A stretch of 64,000 nucleotides of DNA from Luzula sylvatica. Its lineage: Eukaryota > Streptophyta > Magnoliopsida > Poales > Juncaceae. A program made the translations under genes and the position numbers. The stretch lies in NCBI GenBank assembly GCA_946800325.1, contig OX326957.1:22817007-22881006 (forward strand). The letters are read 5' to 3'. The notes beneath the pieces are model-generated. The model was not told the DNA's origin. It saw nothing but the letters and a program-made list of their open reading frames with translations, and ran no database searches. This document shows, one piece after another, positions 11,036 through 22,850 of the stretch. Numbering within the stretch: position 1 is the stretch's first letter; each line of letters begins with the position of its first letter.

Positions 11036-13107
11036 TCTATACTATATACTAATTCAAGGGGATTTGCAGCCCCCTGGTGCAGCCACGTCACCAGGGGCCT
11101 ATTCGTAAAAAAAAATATTTTTTTTACATTTTGGTCCTTTTTTATTTACAAATTAGTCCTTTTTTTGAAAAAAATTTACATTTTGGTCCTTTTTTCCTTA
11201 CATTTTCGTCCTTTATATTTGCTTTTTGGTCCTTAGAAGTTTTGAAATTTACATTTTAGTCCAGGGGTCTCAAATTGGTCCTATTTTTTTTAAAAAATTA
11301 CATTTTGGTCCTTTTTTCCACATTTTGGTCCTTTATATTTGCTTTTTGATCCTTCGAAGTTTTAAAATTTACATTTTGGCCCAGGGGCCTCTTTGTAAAA
11401 ATAATTTATTTACATTTTGGTACTTTTCTGAAAAAAAAATACATTTTGGTCCTTTTTATTTACATTTTGGTCCTTTTTTATTTGCATTTTGGTCCTTTTT
11501 ATTTACATTTAGTCCTTTCAAGTTTGAAAAATTAAACTTTGGTCCAGGGGCCTCTTTGTAAAAAATTTATTTATATTTTGGTCATTTTTATTTACATTTT
11601 GGTCCTTTTTAGTTGAAAAAACTATATTTTGATCCTTTCTATTTACATTTTTGTCCTTTTGAGTTTAGAAACTTACATTTTGGTCCTTCATATTTACATC
11701 TTCATCCTTTTTTATATTTTTGAATTTATATTATAGTCCTTTTTATTTATATCTTGGTCCTTTTCAGTTTTACATCACACTTTAGTACTTTTTATTAACA
11801 TTTTGGTCCTTTTTAATTTAAATTTCGGTCCTTTTTTACATTATTAATAATTTCTCTCATCTCATGCGTCCACATCAACACCTTATTATGCTTCCCTATC
11901 ACCACTTTACTTGAAATTTTTTCAAAAGACTCCTTAAATTTTTAGATATTGTACAAAAAAATTAATTTACATATGTATTCATTTAAAAAAAATGCTTTTT
12001 TAATTTTAAAAAATTCTTAAACTTTTTTTAATACATAATAATTAAAAAAAAATTACTATATCGTATATGTTATATAATTTTAATATTTCATTCATTACAA
12101 ATATTCAACTTATGTATTATTTTTCTTGAAAAACTAAAATAAAATTATAATAAGTTGAACAATATTAATAAAAGAACATCTTGCAAATATTTAAAAATAA
12201 AATATCACAAAACTATTAAAAAATACATAAAAGGAAAACTAAAATAAAAAGTACATGTTTAAATAGATATTTTCTATGAATATATTTGCAAGATGTTTAT
12301 TTATTATTATTTAATGTTAGTTTTTTTATGAATAAAGAATGGAATATTAAAATTATATAAACAAAATATGTAATAATTTAAATTTTTTTAAATCACTATA
12401 TGTTAAGAAGTGTTTATGAATTTTCTTAAAATTAATAAAAAATAACAAAAATAAGTTTTAATTATTACATATGAGATTTGGAAGGTATTTTGAAAAAAAA
12501 AATTAATATCATCCATAAGGAGTATTTTAAAATAAAAGTTTGGTAAAGAATTTTTTTTTGGAGTTTACGAAAAGATAGAGGATTTTTTACAATATCCAAA
12601 AAAAATTAGGGGATTAAAAATATACCAAATCACGGATGTGTGAATAATCATGACATAATTTAAATTAAAGGTTCGAACGAAACGGTTAGCGATGACGTCG
12701 TGAAACTTTGTTGTTGGCCGACCACACAAAGGGCGAAAAATATTTGTGCTAAATATGTAGCGAAATTAAGGATTTGTGAAATTAAGAACACTCTTTTTTT
12801 CAGCAATGTTTTCTAATCTATTAGGTTCTTAATAAATTTCATGACGACTCATTCGTTCTTTTTCCTTATTTTGCTTATGATGTATAAAATATAGATAATT
12901 TTTTTAGCAATAACCGTTTGAATTATTCAAGAAATCCGGCTCTTAAAATATTCAAACGATTTTTGCTACAAAATTTCACTCGCACACAACACACTAAATT
13001 ACACATATAATAATGATTACAAAAAGAAATTCACGACAACAATTTTCTTCAACTACATTACTTATAAACCCGAACAACCCCGCGCAATTGCGTGGGGGTC
13101 ATGCTAG
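11036..13107 (+). mobile_element. Non-autonomous Helitron 1 (2.07 kb)
   Basis: It starts TCTATACTATATACTA after an A and ends CTAG before a T, so it sits in an AT target as Helitrons do. Just inside the 3' end is a hairpin CCCCGCGCAATTGCGTGGGG (13079-13098). No Rep/helicase frame is present. The 5' third is a degenerate repeat of phrases like CATTTTGGTCCTTTTT; the rest is AT-rich without genes. It is nested in the solo LTR, which is nested in the satellite, so it is the youngest of the three. The 3' hairpin matches that of Helitron 2. Confidence 0.85.
11120..11850 (+). repeat. Degenerate short tandem repeat (TTTACATTTTGGTCCTTTT type)
   Basis: Phrases of roughly 18-25 bases built on ATTTACATTTTGGTCC followed by T-runs recur about 25-30 times, with a longer-range recurrence of CCAGGGGCCTC near 11088, 11383 and 11546. 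Apparent reading frames here (FGPF-type repeats) follow from the repeat and are not genes. Confidence 0.85.
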
Positions 13108-13144
13108 TTAAGTATTAAATTTGTGCCTTATTTGCCTCACATCA

Positions 13145-14308
13145 ATACTCTGAAATATATGACTAACACACACAAATTTATATTTTCTCCGCAAATTCAC
13201 AAAAATGCAAAAAGTGAAGTCTCACACCTTCAAAACAAATCTATTATCCTATTTTCTAAAAAAATGTCAAAATTCACGTGTAACATGAGACAAATACTCA
13301 ATTTTCATGTTGTCCTCAAAATAATTTGAAATAGAAGACTAACACACACAAATTTTTATTTTTTCAAAAAATTCTTATATATTCAAAAACTGAAGTCTGA
13401 CGCCATCAAAACAAATCAAGTATCCTATTTTCGAGAAAATGTCGAAATTAACATGTAACACGAGAAAAATACTCAATTTTCATGTTGTCTTCGAAATACT
13501 CGAAAATAGAAGACTAACACACACAAATTCTATTTTTTTTTAAATTTCATAAAAATGCAAAAGGTGAAGTCTGGCACCTTCAGAACAAATCAATTATTCT
13601 ATTTTCGAAAAAATGTCAAAGTTTAAGTGGAACATGAGCAAAATACTCAATTTTCATGTTGACCTCAAAATATTATGAAATAGAAGACGAACACAAACAA
13701 ATTTCTATATTTTTAAAAAAAATTTATAAATGTAAAAAAGTGAAGTCTAACACCTTTAAAACAAATCAATTGTCCTATTTTCTAAAAAAAAGATCAAAAT
13801 TGACGTGTAACATAAGACAAATACTCAATTTTCATGTTGTCCTCAAAAAACTTTGAAATAAAAGACTAACACACACAAATTTTTATTTTTTCTAAAATTT
13901 CTTAAAAATGCAAAAATGAAGTGTTAACACCTTCAAAACACAACAATTATACCTTTTTCTAAAAATATGTCAAAATTGATGTGTGACACCAGAAAAATAC
14001 ACAATTTTCATGTTGCACTCAAAATACTCTGTTAATAGAAGGCACACAAACACAAATTTTAATTTTTTTAAAAATTTCTTCGAAATGCAAAAAGTGAGGT
14101 CTGCCACCTTCAAAACAAATCACTTATCTTATTTTCTAAAAAATATCAAAATTGACGTGTAACACGAGAAAAGTACTAAATTTTCGTGTTGTCCTCAAAA
14201 TACTCGGAAATACGAGACTAACACACACAAATTTGTATTTTTTCAAAAATTTCTTACAAATGCCAAAAGTGAAGTCTAACACCTCCAAAACAAATCAATT
14301 ATCCTATA
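13145..14308 (+). repeat. 176-bp tandem satellite, right block (about 6.6 monomers)
   Basis: The same anchor CACACAAAT recurs near 13169, 13345, 13520, 13694, 13872, 14049 and 14224, spacing 174-178. The first partial monomer begins with ATACTCTGAAATA and continues the monomer interrupted at 9402. The array ends abruptly after ATCAATTATCCTAT near 14308. Short frames crossing it repeat the same peptide every monomer and are not genes. Confidence 0.88.
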
Positions 14309-15190
14309 GAAGAAAACGAGATAAAGAACGAGTCAAAAGTCTTCTCCAGTGCCATCAAGTTTCTCCGAGCCTTGTCAAAAAAAAGAAGAGACGAAACGAC
14401 ACAAAAAATTGAAATGGGAGGGGTGGGAAATTGTTCGGTTTATTTGGGAACGTGTTGAATTAGTCGAATTCGGTTTAATTGGTTTGTTTTTCGGTTGATT
14501 AGGTCCAGTTCGATTCAAAAACTGATGTTGTTTGGTTATTCGATTCGGTTCGATTTTGGTAATTTTTAAAACTAGTTAAACTGAACCGACCTAATTATTA
14601 TGTTTTTCCATTACGTTAATTAAAAAAATCATATGATAGAGCTAGAAATAATATAATTTATTTATATATTTCTTGTTAAATAAAATTTGAATTTTGTTAA
14701 TCGTATATTTGGATTTTAAGATTATATTTTTTTTTTACGAATAAATCAAATTTTATTTGGATTTTTAGTTCGGTTATATATATGTTCAAAAAATTTCTCC
14801 GATTTAAAATTTAAATCGATTTGAACCGAATCGACCGAGGGACGTTCCTAAAAAAATAAAAAACGATATTTTTTTCTTTAACCAACAAAATTCAAATTTT
14901 GAATTCTTACATTTGCGACCAGAAACTTATTTTGGGTTAAAACAAAAAAGAATCATGTTTGTTCGGAAACTGGGTTTAGTTACCTGCATAGTGCCTGCTC
15001 ATATTAGATTGTTCTACACATAATTGTTGTTGAGGCCCGGAAGCTCGTTGGGCTTATTTCTGGGCCGGGATCTGGTGCTGGTGACCGTACACATGAAATT
15101 TGAAGTAAATGTTAAGTTGATTGATATTGATTATTTTTAATTAAGTTTCCCTTCTTTCACAAAAATGGAACGAGCTTCTTCGATGAATAA
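14309..15190. other. Intergenic: degenerate GGTTCGGTT-type repeat, no gene
   Basis: Between about 14430 and 14850 there are many GTTCGGTT/AACCGAA phrases at both ends around an AT-rich centre, for example TTCGATTCGGTTCGAT near 14539 and TTTGAACCGAATCGACCGA near 14820. This arrangement suggests an old non-autonomous DNA transposon, but clean terminal repeats and a target duplication could not be set. I see no coding region here. Confidence 0.4.
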
Positions 15191-15659
15191 TAAAACGAGA
15201 CCTTGAACCTTCGCTAGCAAAGCCATTGGACATACTTTTGACTTTGCTTGCACAAGGACATGGTGCCCTCTTCCAAACATTAAGAAAACTTTAATTTAGT
15301 TTCCGTATATTAAAAAAACGTATTATTAGCCATGTAACAGCTAATATTCTGGTCTTTGCTCGATCAACATTGCAATGCGAGCTGGTCAAAATAATTAATA
15401 CATCACAAATTTATATTTGTAAATCTTGCTGTAGAATGACAAATTTTATAATGACTATTTAAATGTGGATCCAGAAATTTCAAACTACTAATAAAATTTT
15501 TTTGAAGAAACGATCAAGTTAGTGGGATTAATCATAGGAACTTGTTAGCATGTTGTTAACAACATGGAAGATTGTAATTAAAACCATTTATCTTTGTAAT
15601 ATATGCAAAATACGCAATGCCAATTACTTCAAAAAAAAACAAAAACAAAAACTTATAAG

Positions 15660-16150
15660 TTCTCAGCTATGTTATGCGGATACTTCAAAAATGCAAAAGT
15701 ATCCTGAAGATATGCGTATCTGATACGGATACGAGTGCAATGCGGCTCTGATACGTATCGGATACGCCACATGGCGTATCCGAATATTTTAATATTTATT
15801 TTTTTCGATACGTTGGAGATTCGGCAGGATACGACTGAGATATTTCTAGGATACGGCTGCGATATTCTATTTATGATACTTCGGCCCATTATATATTTTG
15901 GCCCGTAATATTTTTAACTAAATTATAAATGATATTTCTAGGATATTTCTAGATTAGTTTTATGATATTTCTAGAATACGTTTTAGGATACTTTTATGAT
16001 CCTTGTATTATTTGTTTAATTTTATTTATTGCCATGATATTTCATTAAAAAATGTTTATTAATTATTATTTAATTCATTATTTATTAATTAATTATATAT
16101 AATATAAATATATTAAAATAATAATTATATATCCGTATTCGTATTCATGA
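15660..16150. repeat. GGATAC/GTATCC-rich repeat element, copy 1
   Basis: Rich in GATACG/CGTATC phrases with TTATGCGGATACTTC at the left and ATCCGTATTCGTATTC at the right. It is the same family as 36335-36885, in opposite orientation (shared phrases GGATACTTC, CGTATCC, GATATTTCTAG). Probably a non-autonomous DNA transposon; no coding capacity. Confidence 0.55.
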
Positions 16151-16499
16151 TTTTTTTAAAATAATTAATTGCTAAAAGCAAATGACAGATGTGCTGAAAA
16201 CTAATTCTACCATCAACATTATGAGAATATATTATTGAGAAATTTTGAGTAGTTTCCATTAGCTTCTCTAAAATATACATGAATCACTTTTTTTGAATTA
16301 ATAGATGAACTAATATATCAGAAAAGAATTTCAATTTTGTACATAATTATCAATTATCAATTGTGTTGTTTTCAAATCGAGCTTGTCACAAGAGACCCCG
16401 AAAAATTTACTAGAGATTCATCACAATCATCGAGCTGTAAAATTAACTAGCTTTTTCCCCCGCGCGATTGCGCGGGTGATTTTTTCAATGTACTTCGTC

Positions 16500-16945
16500 T
16501 AATGGTGTTCATTTGTTGATGCTCATGATGATTGGCATGTGAGGGTTTTTACGATGAATGTATTGTTTTGTGTTACTTGTGTTGGTTTTTTTGAAACGAA
16601 ATGTTCTCACAGTAACAAAATGGGGCACGCTTAGTAAATTGTCTGTTAGTTACTTAGCATGCGTAGCAGAATAACTAACATGATACTAAATAACCCAAGA
16701 GTCTTGTTTTGTCTTACCGAAGTGGTCGCATCTAAAATTAATGTTGCGACCATAAGAAAATGAGGACACACAAATAAACTATCTGTCAACAACTTAACAT
16801 ACAAAACAAAACAACAAAATGAGTCGTGCCGCGGTGTTTGAATCGATAAGGATTCCTTCGTGCAATTGTCACATACAAAAAGTGTAGTGACCATCTTGCC
16901 TTCATTTCTTCTTTGATTAGTTCTCGAAAAGGAGACTCGGAGCAT
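16500..16945 (-). other. Possible protein fragment inside Helitron 2, unidentified
   Basis: A 99-residue minus-strand frame at 16646-16945 contains VTTLFVCDNCTKESL and ILDATTSV. The Cys pair and its position near the Helitron 3' end made me consider a captured or relic nucleic-acid-binding domain, but I do not recognise a family. It starts from an arbitrary methionine and has no visible promoter or splice context. Treat it as unassigned. Confidence 0.2.
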
Positions 16946-16989
16946 AATTATTGTTTTAAACCAGGACTAATAACAAAAGAAAATAAAAA

Positions 16990-18620
16990 AAATACCATCA
17001 TAAAATCGGAAAATATGAAATACACCCCCCCCCCCTTACAATATGAAAATTTCAAAAATATACTACTAAAATCTAAAAGTATAAAAAATACCCCGATATT
17101 TTGAAAAATCGAAAATATCATTTTCAAATAGGAAAATAGAAAATACACCCCCGAAATGTGAAAAAAAATAAAAAATACACTTGTAAAACATGAAAGTATC
17201 AAATACGCATAAAGATAAAAATAATACTTGCAATTACAATTTTGGGAAAAAAAAGCTTTAAATTTCTGAGAAAGTGGTAATTAAATTACAGTGCGGTTAA
17301 TGTTTGCATAATATGCCATGACAGGGTTATATATGCAAATGTTTTAAATTTTTGAAAAAAATCACAATATGATGTATACACCCCTGCAAAATCAGAAATA
17401 TCATGGATGCCCTTACCAATGCTTACGATATGGATTTTAGGGAAAAAGATTGTGAAAAAGATTCAAAACAACACTCTTAAAATGCTGAATTTAACAAATC
17501 ATCCTTCAAATCCTAAAATTACAAAAAACTTTAAAATTTTGGAAAAAAACACTCTAAAATGTTGAAAAATGAAATTTAATTAATCTATTAAACCACCCTA
17601 AATATTATAATACAAACCCACAATAAATAAGAATGCATAAAAATACATAGTCGTAAAATATGCAGAAAACCCCCTCAGAAATTTCAAATTATCATAATTT
17701 CATAAAAGTTAATATATTTTGCATGGAAAACACTTCAGTGCTGAAATTTGGAAGAAAAAAAATATCTTCAAATTTTGGGAAACAAAAAAATGCTCAAAAT
17801 TAGGATTATATTTATTTTAAACAAAATATTGGGGATTTTTTAAAGAATAAAAACCAAAATATTCCTGAAAATTTTGAAAAAACCTCAAACGTTGAAATTG
17901 ATTTTTTTTTGCATATTCAGCCAATTTATTAAAATATCCAAAATATTAAAAAATATACCCAAAAAATATGTTCGAATAATACTAACAATTTGCACAAAAA
18001 TCCCTCAACAGCTTAATTGTCACAATTTCCCAAAAACATCATATTTTGCTAGGAAAACACTTAAATGCTAAAATTTTGAAAACAAAATACCTTAAAATTT
18101 CTCAAAATTAAAAACAGTGCTAAAAAAATCAAGAGCCCCTCTAGATTACTGAAAGTTTAACTAATACCCTTCAAAAGTTCGAAAAATAAATATCTAGTAT
18201 TTTTGGAAAGAAAAAAACCCAGTTATATCTGAACATTTTGAATAATCCCATCTGAGATGCGGACAATTGCAAAAATCTTAAAATTCCTGAAATTATAAAA
18301 ATTTGCCCACAACACCCTCAAATAGTTTCAAAAGCCTTGAATACCAAAATTTTCTGATCTTAAAAAAAAAAATATTGCCAAAACTCGAAAGAAAAACTTT
18401 AAATTTCTGAAAATTTTAAAATAATGCTGAAATTATCTGAACCCCTCAAAAAATTACGAAAATTAAAAAAAAACCTTACATTACCTGAATTAATTTTATG
18501 AAAACAAAATCTTTGGTGTTTTTTGAAAAATCTTATATAATTTGGGGAAATTACGACTGTTATTCGGAAAAGAAATGCAAGAAAAATTAACAAAATACCT
18601 TTTTGCCAAATTTGAGGCTT
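16990..18620. repeat. A-rich degenerate repeat inside Helitron 2
   Basis: About 1.6 kb of loosely repeated phrases such as CCCTCAAAA, AAATTTTGAAAA and AAAATACCC at intervals of about 25-50 bases. No frame of significance is present. It looks like an expanded and decayed minisatellite, a common filler in plant Helitrons. Confidence 0.6.
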
Positions 18621-19404
18621 CTCCCCTTTAGCTTCCTAGTTAAGTCGCACAATTTGAGGCTTCTCCCAACTTTCTATTTCAGTTCTTTAGCAAATGAGAG
18701 CTCTGGTAATTGGAATTAAACTGCAGTAAATAAATTTGAATAATGGAGAATTTGCTGAAGTCCTGCAGTATTGAAAATTTGAATTAAAATTTGAAAACCT
18801 TGATCTTGAAAAATATTGGAAAGTCAAAGATTACCTTTCAAAATCGCTGAAATTGCTGAGAATTGATAGAAAAATCGCTCAAAATCTCGAAACTCGATGA
18901 GATGGCTGATTAAGAAACAACAGAAAAATGAAATTCAAGGCAAAAAAAAGTGAACCTTCGCTGCAGCAAGAATCGAATAAGCGAAATAATCGATCGAATG
19001 TTTCTGCAAGCTGCGTGCAAACTCAATTTTCCATACCTGCGAACCATAACAAATACAATAAGCAGAAAAACAAAAACGAAATTATAACGAAGCATAAAGA
19101 GAAAAAGAGAAATTGGCTAACCAAATCGAAAAATACAACCAGAAGAGAAGAAGAGAAATTGGCCATCAGATGCTTATTAGGCATGCAAAGGAAAATGATT
19201 TTGTCTTGTTTTCTCCATAACCTGCAATTCAGACATTTATACGAACACTTGTCAGGCATGATAAGCAACCCGATATTGCTTAAAAAAATGATAATTAAAA
19301 AATCAGTTAAATTCGAGATTGCAAAACCTGAATAAATATTAATACATAATTTATTCAATCATTTGTTTCTATTAAATTATTTGAAAATTCCAAAAGCAAA
19401 GTAC

Positions 19405-19476
19405 TGACTTTGACACTTCTATTGTCTGTGGACCATCCAGGCGCAAATAGTGAGATTCCAACAGAAACAATTCCTT
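19405..19476 (-). pseudogene. Captured exon of an unidentified host gene (internal exon)
   Basis: A 72-base minus-strand exon candidate is bounded by acceptor TTTTTCAG and donor GTACTT. It encodes 24 residues in one open frame beginning KELFLLESHYLRLDG and ending EVSKS. It lies downstream, on the same strand, of the first-exon candidate at 20197-20313. A further candidate exon with an acceptor GTGTTTAG and donor GTAAGTATG lies at 19668-19809. I do not recognise the gene. Being inside a Helitron, these are most likely a captured gene fragment. Confidence 0.5.
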
Positions 19477-20196
19477 CTGAAAAATAAGAACAAATTTAAA
19501 TATAATATTTTTACGTAAAACCCCCTGAATATATATATAATTAATAAATTTCATTACCAAGCCGTACATCCTGCACGGGCTCTAACAATCTTGAGATTGA
19601 GAGAACCAGAAATAATCAAAATAAAAAATGCACCAAAGAAAATGCAATATTTGAAGAACATACTTACGTAGGAATTTTGCACGGAAATACGTGTATGCAA
19701 CAATTTTGTACGGAAATGCATATAGCAGCAAATCCGGCTCTGACGACTGGCGAATTTAATCCTCCATTGTGTACCCCTGATTTACTTGCTTGAAAATGCC
19801 CAAACGATCCTAAACACAAAAATAATTAAATATTATTCTCTTGCAGTTGAGAAATAGAATAACTTGAAACAAACCACTTTGAACACCAACTTTCAGAACA
19901 GCATAAGCATAATTGAGCTCCAAATGCTGAATTCACCTCAAGAATTGTTACAATCAGGCAATGAATAATTTGAACCCTAAATTTTAGAAAATGAAATGGA
20001 AATTAAACTCAAAACTCAGAGACTACCTCAACAATAACCAGACGACTACTAAATTTGAGGGAAAAAACGACATTCAAAACCGAAATCTGAAATTAGACGA
20101 AGAAAATCACCAATTTGCCGTGCATCACCAATATCGGCAAGAGAACCCCAAAAAATGGAAATAGAACAGAAAATATGCTAGATCGGAAAAACGTAC

Positions 20197-20313
20197 CTCA
20201 TCCTCAAGCTTTGAATCGATTTCGAAACTGAAGCGGCCGCCTCCAACCTGCGGCGGCTTCGACAGAGTAACGGCGTGGGGTGGCCTTTTCTTCGTCGCTC
20301 GTCGTCTGGGCAT
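20197..20313 (-). pseudogene. Captured first exon of an unidentified host gene
   Basis: A 39-codon open exon starts with ATG at 20313 (MPRRRATKKRPPHAVTLSK), ends EIDSKLEDE, and is followed at once by a donor GTACGTTTTT. Its upstream side is GC-rich and contains an AAACCCTAG motif at 20336-20344, a telo-box-like promoter element common in plant housekeeping genes. So the Helitron seems to have taken a promoter, 5' UTR and first exons. The second candidate exon, joined in phase, meets a stop after about 17 codons, so a functional protein is unlikely. The basic N-terminus suggests a nuclear protein; the family is unknown to me. Confidence 0.55.
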
Positions 20314-20660
20314 ATCGCCTTGCTCGTCGCTGCGCAAACCCTAGAAATTCGTTTATTTTTTCGTCACGGAAAGGATTTGTTGAGATGAGGAAAGAAAATG
20401 AGGAGAGAGAGAAAGGATTGGTTTTTTATACATGCTCCGCCTCGCGCATAGCCTGCTCTGCGTCGCGCCATCACCTCCTCTGCGCCGCTCCATCACCATC
20501 TCTGCGCCACGTCACCGCCTTCTTCTCTTTTCTCTCTCGCGACGTCGCCAGCGCCTCGCCTCTCCGTGGCGAGCCTTCCGCTAGGGTTTCGGCAACCGGG
20601 TTTTTTCTGGGGGCGGGGCTTTTTTTCCTTTTCTTCTTGGTCGTGAAATAATGAGACAAA
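20314..20660 (-). promoter_or_regulatory. GC-rich promoter/5' UTR captured with the first exon
   Basis: A sharply GC-richer stretch (many CGCCGC and CTCCGC phrases) in otherwise AT-rich DNA lies directly upstream of the captured exon. It includes GCAAACCCTAG and a CT/GA-rich segment. Frames seen on both strands here reflect base composition. Promoter function is inferred from position only. Confidence 0.4.
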
Positions 20661-21045
20661 AAAAAGGAGAGCATGAAGTTATTTTAAGAGAGAACCAACA
20701 GTAATAGGAGACGTGGAAGCAGGATAAAAAGGCCCATTGTTCAACTTTAGAACTAACTTTAGATTTAGATTAATTAAGATTCTGAATGCAAGTCAAAGTT
20801 CATTTTTTATGATATTTTATGATATTTCATGATAAACATGATAACATAAATTAATTCCACACCTAGATCACTTTTGCGCAAGTTGTCTATTGGTTGGGTC
20901 GATAAATATGACATTTTTTTAGTAATTATTTTAAATTTCCAAATGACCAAGTTACAGCTAATACAATAAAATAACTCAACCAGTTAGGAATATTCTTCCA
21001 AGATCATACTAGGCAATGTAAATTTCATTCTATGCATAAAAAATC

Positions 21046-22190
21046 ATGGTTCTGAATATCGGACTCGATTTCGGACTCGGACTCGAACTCGAACTCGAAC
21101 GGCCTTCTCGATTCGGGACTTGGCCGACTCGGATCAGACTCGGCCGAGCCGCAAAAAAATATTGGACTGTTGGTAAAAAAATCGGAAAAAATGAAAAAAA
21201 TATGAAACAATATTTTAAAAATTGCTAAACATTCATATATATGATCAGAACAAATTTCAACTAATAAAAACCAAATTGCAACTAGTCGTATCGGAATCGG
21301 ATCGGAGAGTTGAATTTTTCAAAAATATTATTTTTAAATATAAACAAAATTAAAAAAATATGATCTTTTTTCAAGAAATAGATACTACATAAGGAGATTA
21401 TATTAGGACCAAAAAAATATATATGTAAAAGTTATAATATTTGTATGATAGAATAATATATACACATATATTGTATTTGTGTATATACAAGAATGAGTGT
21501 ATAAAGAAAACTGATAATACCTATAAAATAATATTTTATAAAATAAATTTATAAAATATAATTATCTTGTTAATATAATATTTGGTATAACACATACAAG
21601 GATATAATTTATATTCATGGAATATTTTTATTAGTAAAACACATACAATGATACAATTTATATTCATATTAATCTTGTTATTTATATTATTTGGGTACAC
21701 ATATTGGATACAATATCAATTCTTCCTAAAGTAGCAAGTCTAAAATTTGATTTTGTGCGACTATCATGAGTATCTAAAATAACACTGTGCCCATTAAAAT
21801 AACACTGTGCCCATGTTGTTATAAAAAATCAGTTATATACAATATAGAAAATAAATTACCACAAAAGATCGTTTCATCTTTAATGAAAAAAAAAGATCGT
21901 TTCATCTCTCCCAATACCCCAACTTTTCTCTCTCCTTCTTCTTCTTCTTCTTCTTCGTTCACATACCTATCTGCCATGGCTTTCCAGAATTGAAAAACTC
22001 ATTTCAAAAACTCACACTCCGATTGAATCAACTCTTTTTTGTTCTTCTTTCCTCATCAGTCATCAGTATGGTACATAAATCATCATTTAAAAAAAAAAAA
22101 AACCGGAAACTCTCCCGCGAAATACTCGGCCGAGACTCGTCTCAGGTGAGGCCGAGTCCGACTCAACTCGGCCGAGGTTTGTTTTTTATC
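21046..22190. mobile_element. Putative non-autonomous DNA transposon with GACTCGGCCGAG-rich ends
   Basis: The left end holds repeated GGACTCG/GAACTCG phrases and ACTCGGCCGAGCC; the right end holds ACTCGGCCGAGACTCG and AACTCGGCCGAGG. The centre is AT-rich. In unit C (about 51030-51150) the flanks are joined by unrelated short sequence, so this block is absent there. Exact termini and a target duplication could not be fixed. No coding region is seen. Confidence 0.5.
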
Positions 22191-22589
22191 TCGACAGATT
22201 GTATTCTCAAAACCGCACAAAACAGTAATTTTTGTGGTATTTAGAATACGGCAAGAGTGAAATGTGCAACTATTGAGAGACCCACTAATAGCCGCAAGTT
22301 CAAAAATTAGTAACATGGCAACACGTCATATTTATTGATTAAAAAAAATTAATTTTAAAATTTGATATGAATACATAAACTGATAAAAATTTGATACAAA
22401 TACATAAATTTGTGTTTCAATTTAAAATATATATTCGATTGATTAATACCATAAATTTATGTATTTGTGTCATATTATGATCAGTTTAAGTGGGATGATC
22501 ATTACTTAAAGAGAGAGACGCCCGGGAAGAAAAGAAATAATAGACACTTGAGATTGAGAGATAAGCGGAAAAAGAAATATTAAAAAGAA

Positions 22590-22850
22590 GGGGACTTCTA
22601 TCCTACACTATTTTCCTTATCATACATTCATTTTTAAGGATATTTTGAGTAATTATTAATTTATGAATATTTAAGGTAAGATCTCAAGTATATTTATCAA
22701 TTAATGTTTGAATAAATTGGAATTCTTTGTTGCTAATTTAAACAAAAATCTTCATAAAAAATAAATTTTATGATACATCCTTTTACAAATATAATTAATT
22801 GCTAAAATATCCAAAATATCATTTTAAAAGGGTGTATGATAGAACTCCCC
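22590..22850. mobile_element. Mutator-type MITE (261 bp)
   Basis: Terminal inverted repeats: GGGGACTTCTATCCTACAC at the left, and GGGGAGTTCTATCATACAC read from the right on the opposite strand. Flanks TTAAAAAGAA and TTAAAGAGAA form a 10-bp target duplication with one mismatch. Termini resemble the MITE at 47876-48106. No coding capacity. Confidence 0.75.

Larger units (their letters stand above)
9403..13144. mobile_element. Apparent solo LTR in satellite, split by a Helitron
   Basis: Sequence between the two satellite blocks starts TGATG and ends CATCA (inverted ends, TG...CA) and is flanked by a perfect 5-bp duplication ATACT at 9398-9402 and 13145-13149. That is the signature of an LTR-retrotransposon insertion. 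No gag/pol frame, primer binding site or second LTR is seen, so it looks like a solo LTR. Subtracting the Helitron at 11036-13107 leaves about 1.67 kb, similar to the solo LTR at 52447. It carries a palindromic array, a GA microsatellite and a TATA-like TTATTTATAGCAC near 10653. Orientation was not established. Confidence 0.78.
16447..20769 (-). mobile_element. Helitron 2 (4.3 kb) with captured host exons
   Basis: On the minus strand it starts TCTAAATCTAAAGTTAG at 20769 and ends with hairpin CCCGCGCAATCGCGCGGG then GGAAAAAGCTAG at 16447, followed by T; the target is AT. The boundary is supported by the paralogous empty site in unit C near 50757: unit A reads GTAAAATTAA before and TTAATTAAGATTCTGAATGC after the element, and unit C reads continuously through the equivalent point. 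There is no complete Rep/helicase frame. The right part holds spliced-gene exons on the minus strand, the middle is A-rich degenerate repeat. Confidence 0.85.

Noticed and set aside
11006..11561. Overlapping frames rich in Phe-Gly-Pro-Phe
   Set aside because: They follow the TTTTGGTCCTTTT repeat inside Helitron 1 and shift frame with it; no domain.
18928..19358. Two opposing frames of 135 and 111 residues inside Helitron 2
   Set aside because: Low-complexity Lys/Asn-rich or Leu/Phe-rich translations of AT-rich DNA, with no domain or splice context.
20280..20651. 123-residue plus-strand frame in GC-rich DNA
   Set aside because: The minus strand carries a first exon with ATG and splice donor here; the plus frame reflects GC composition.
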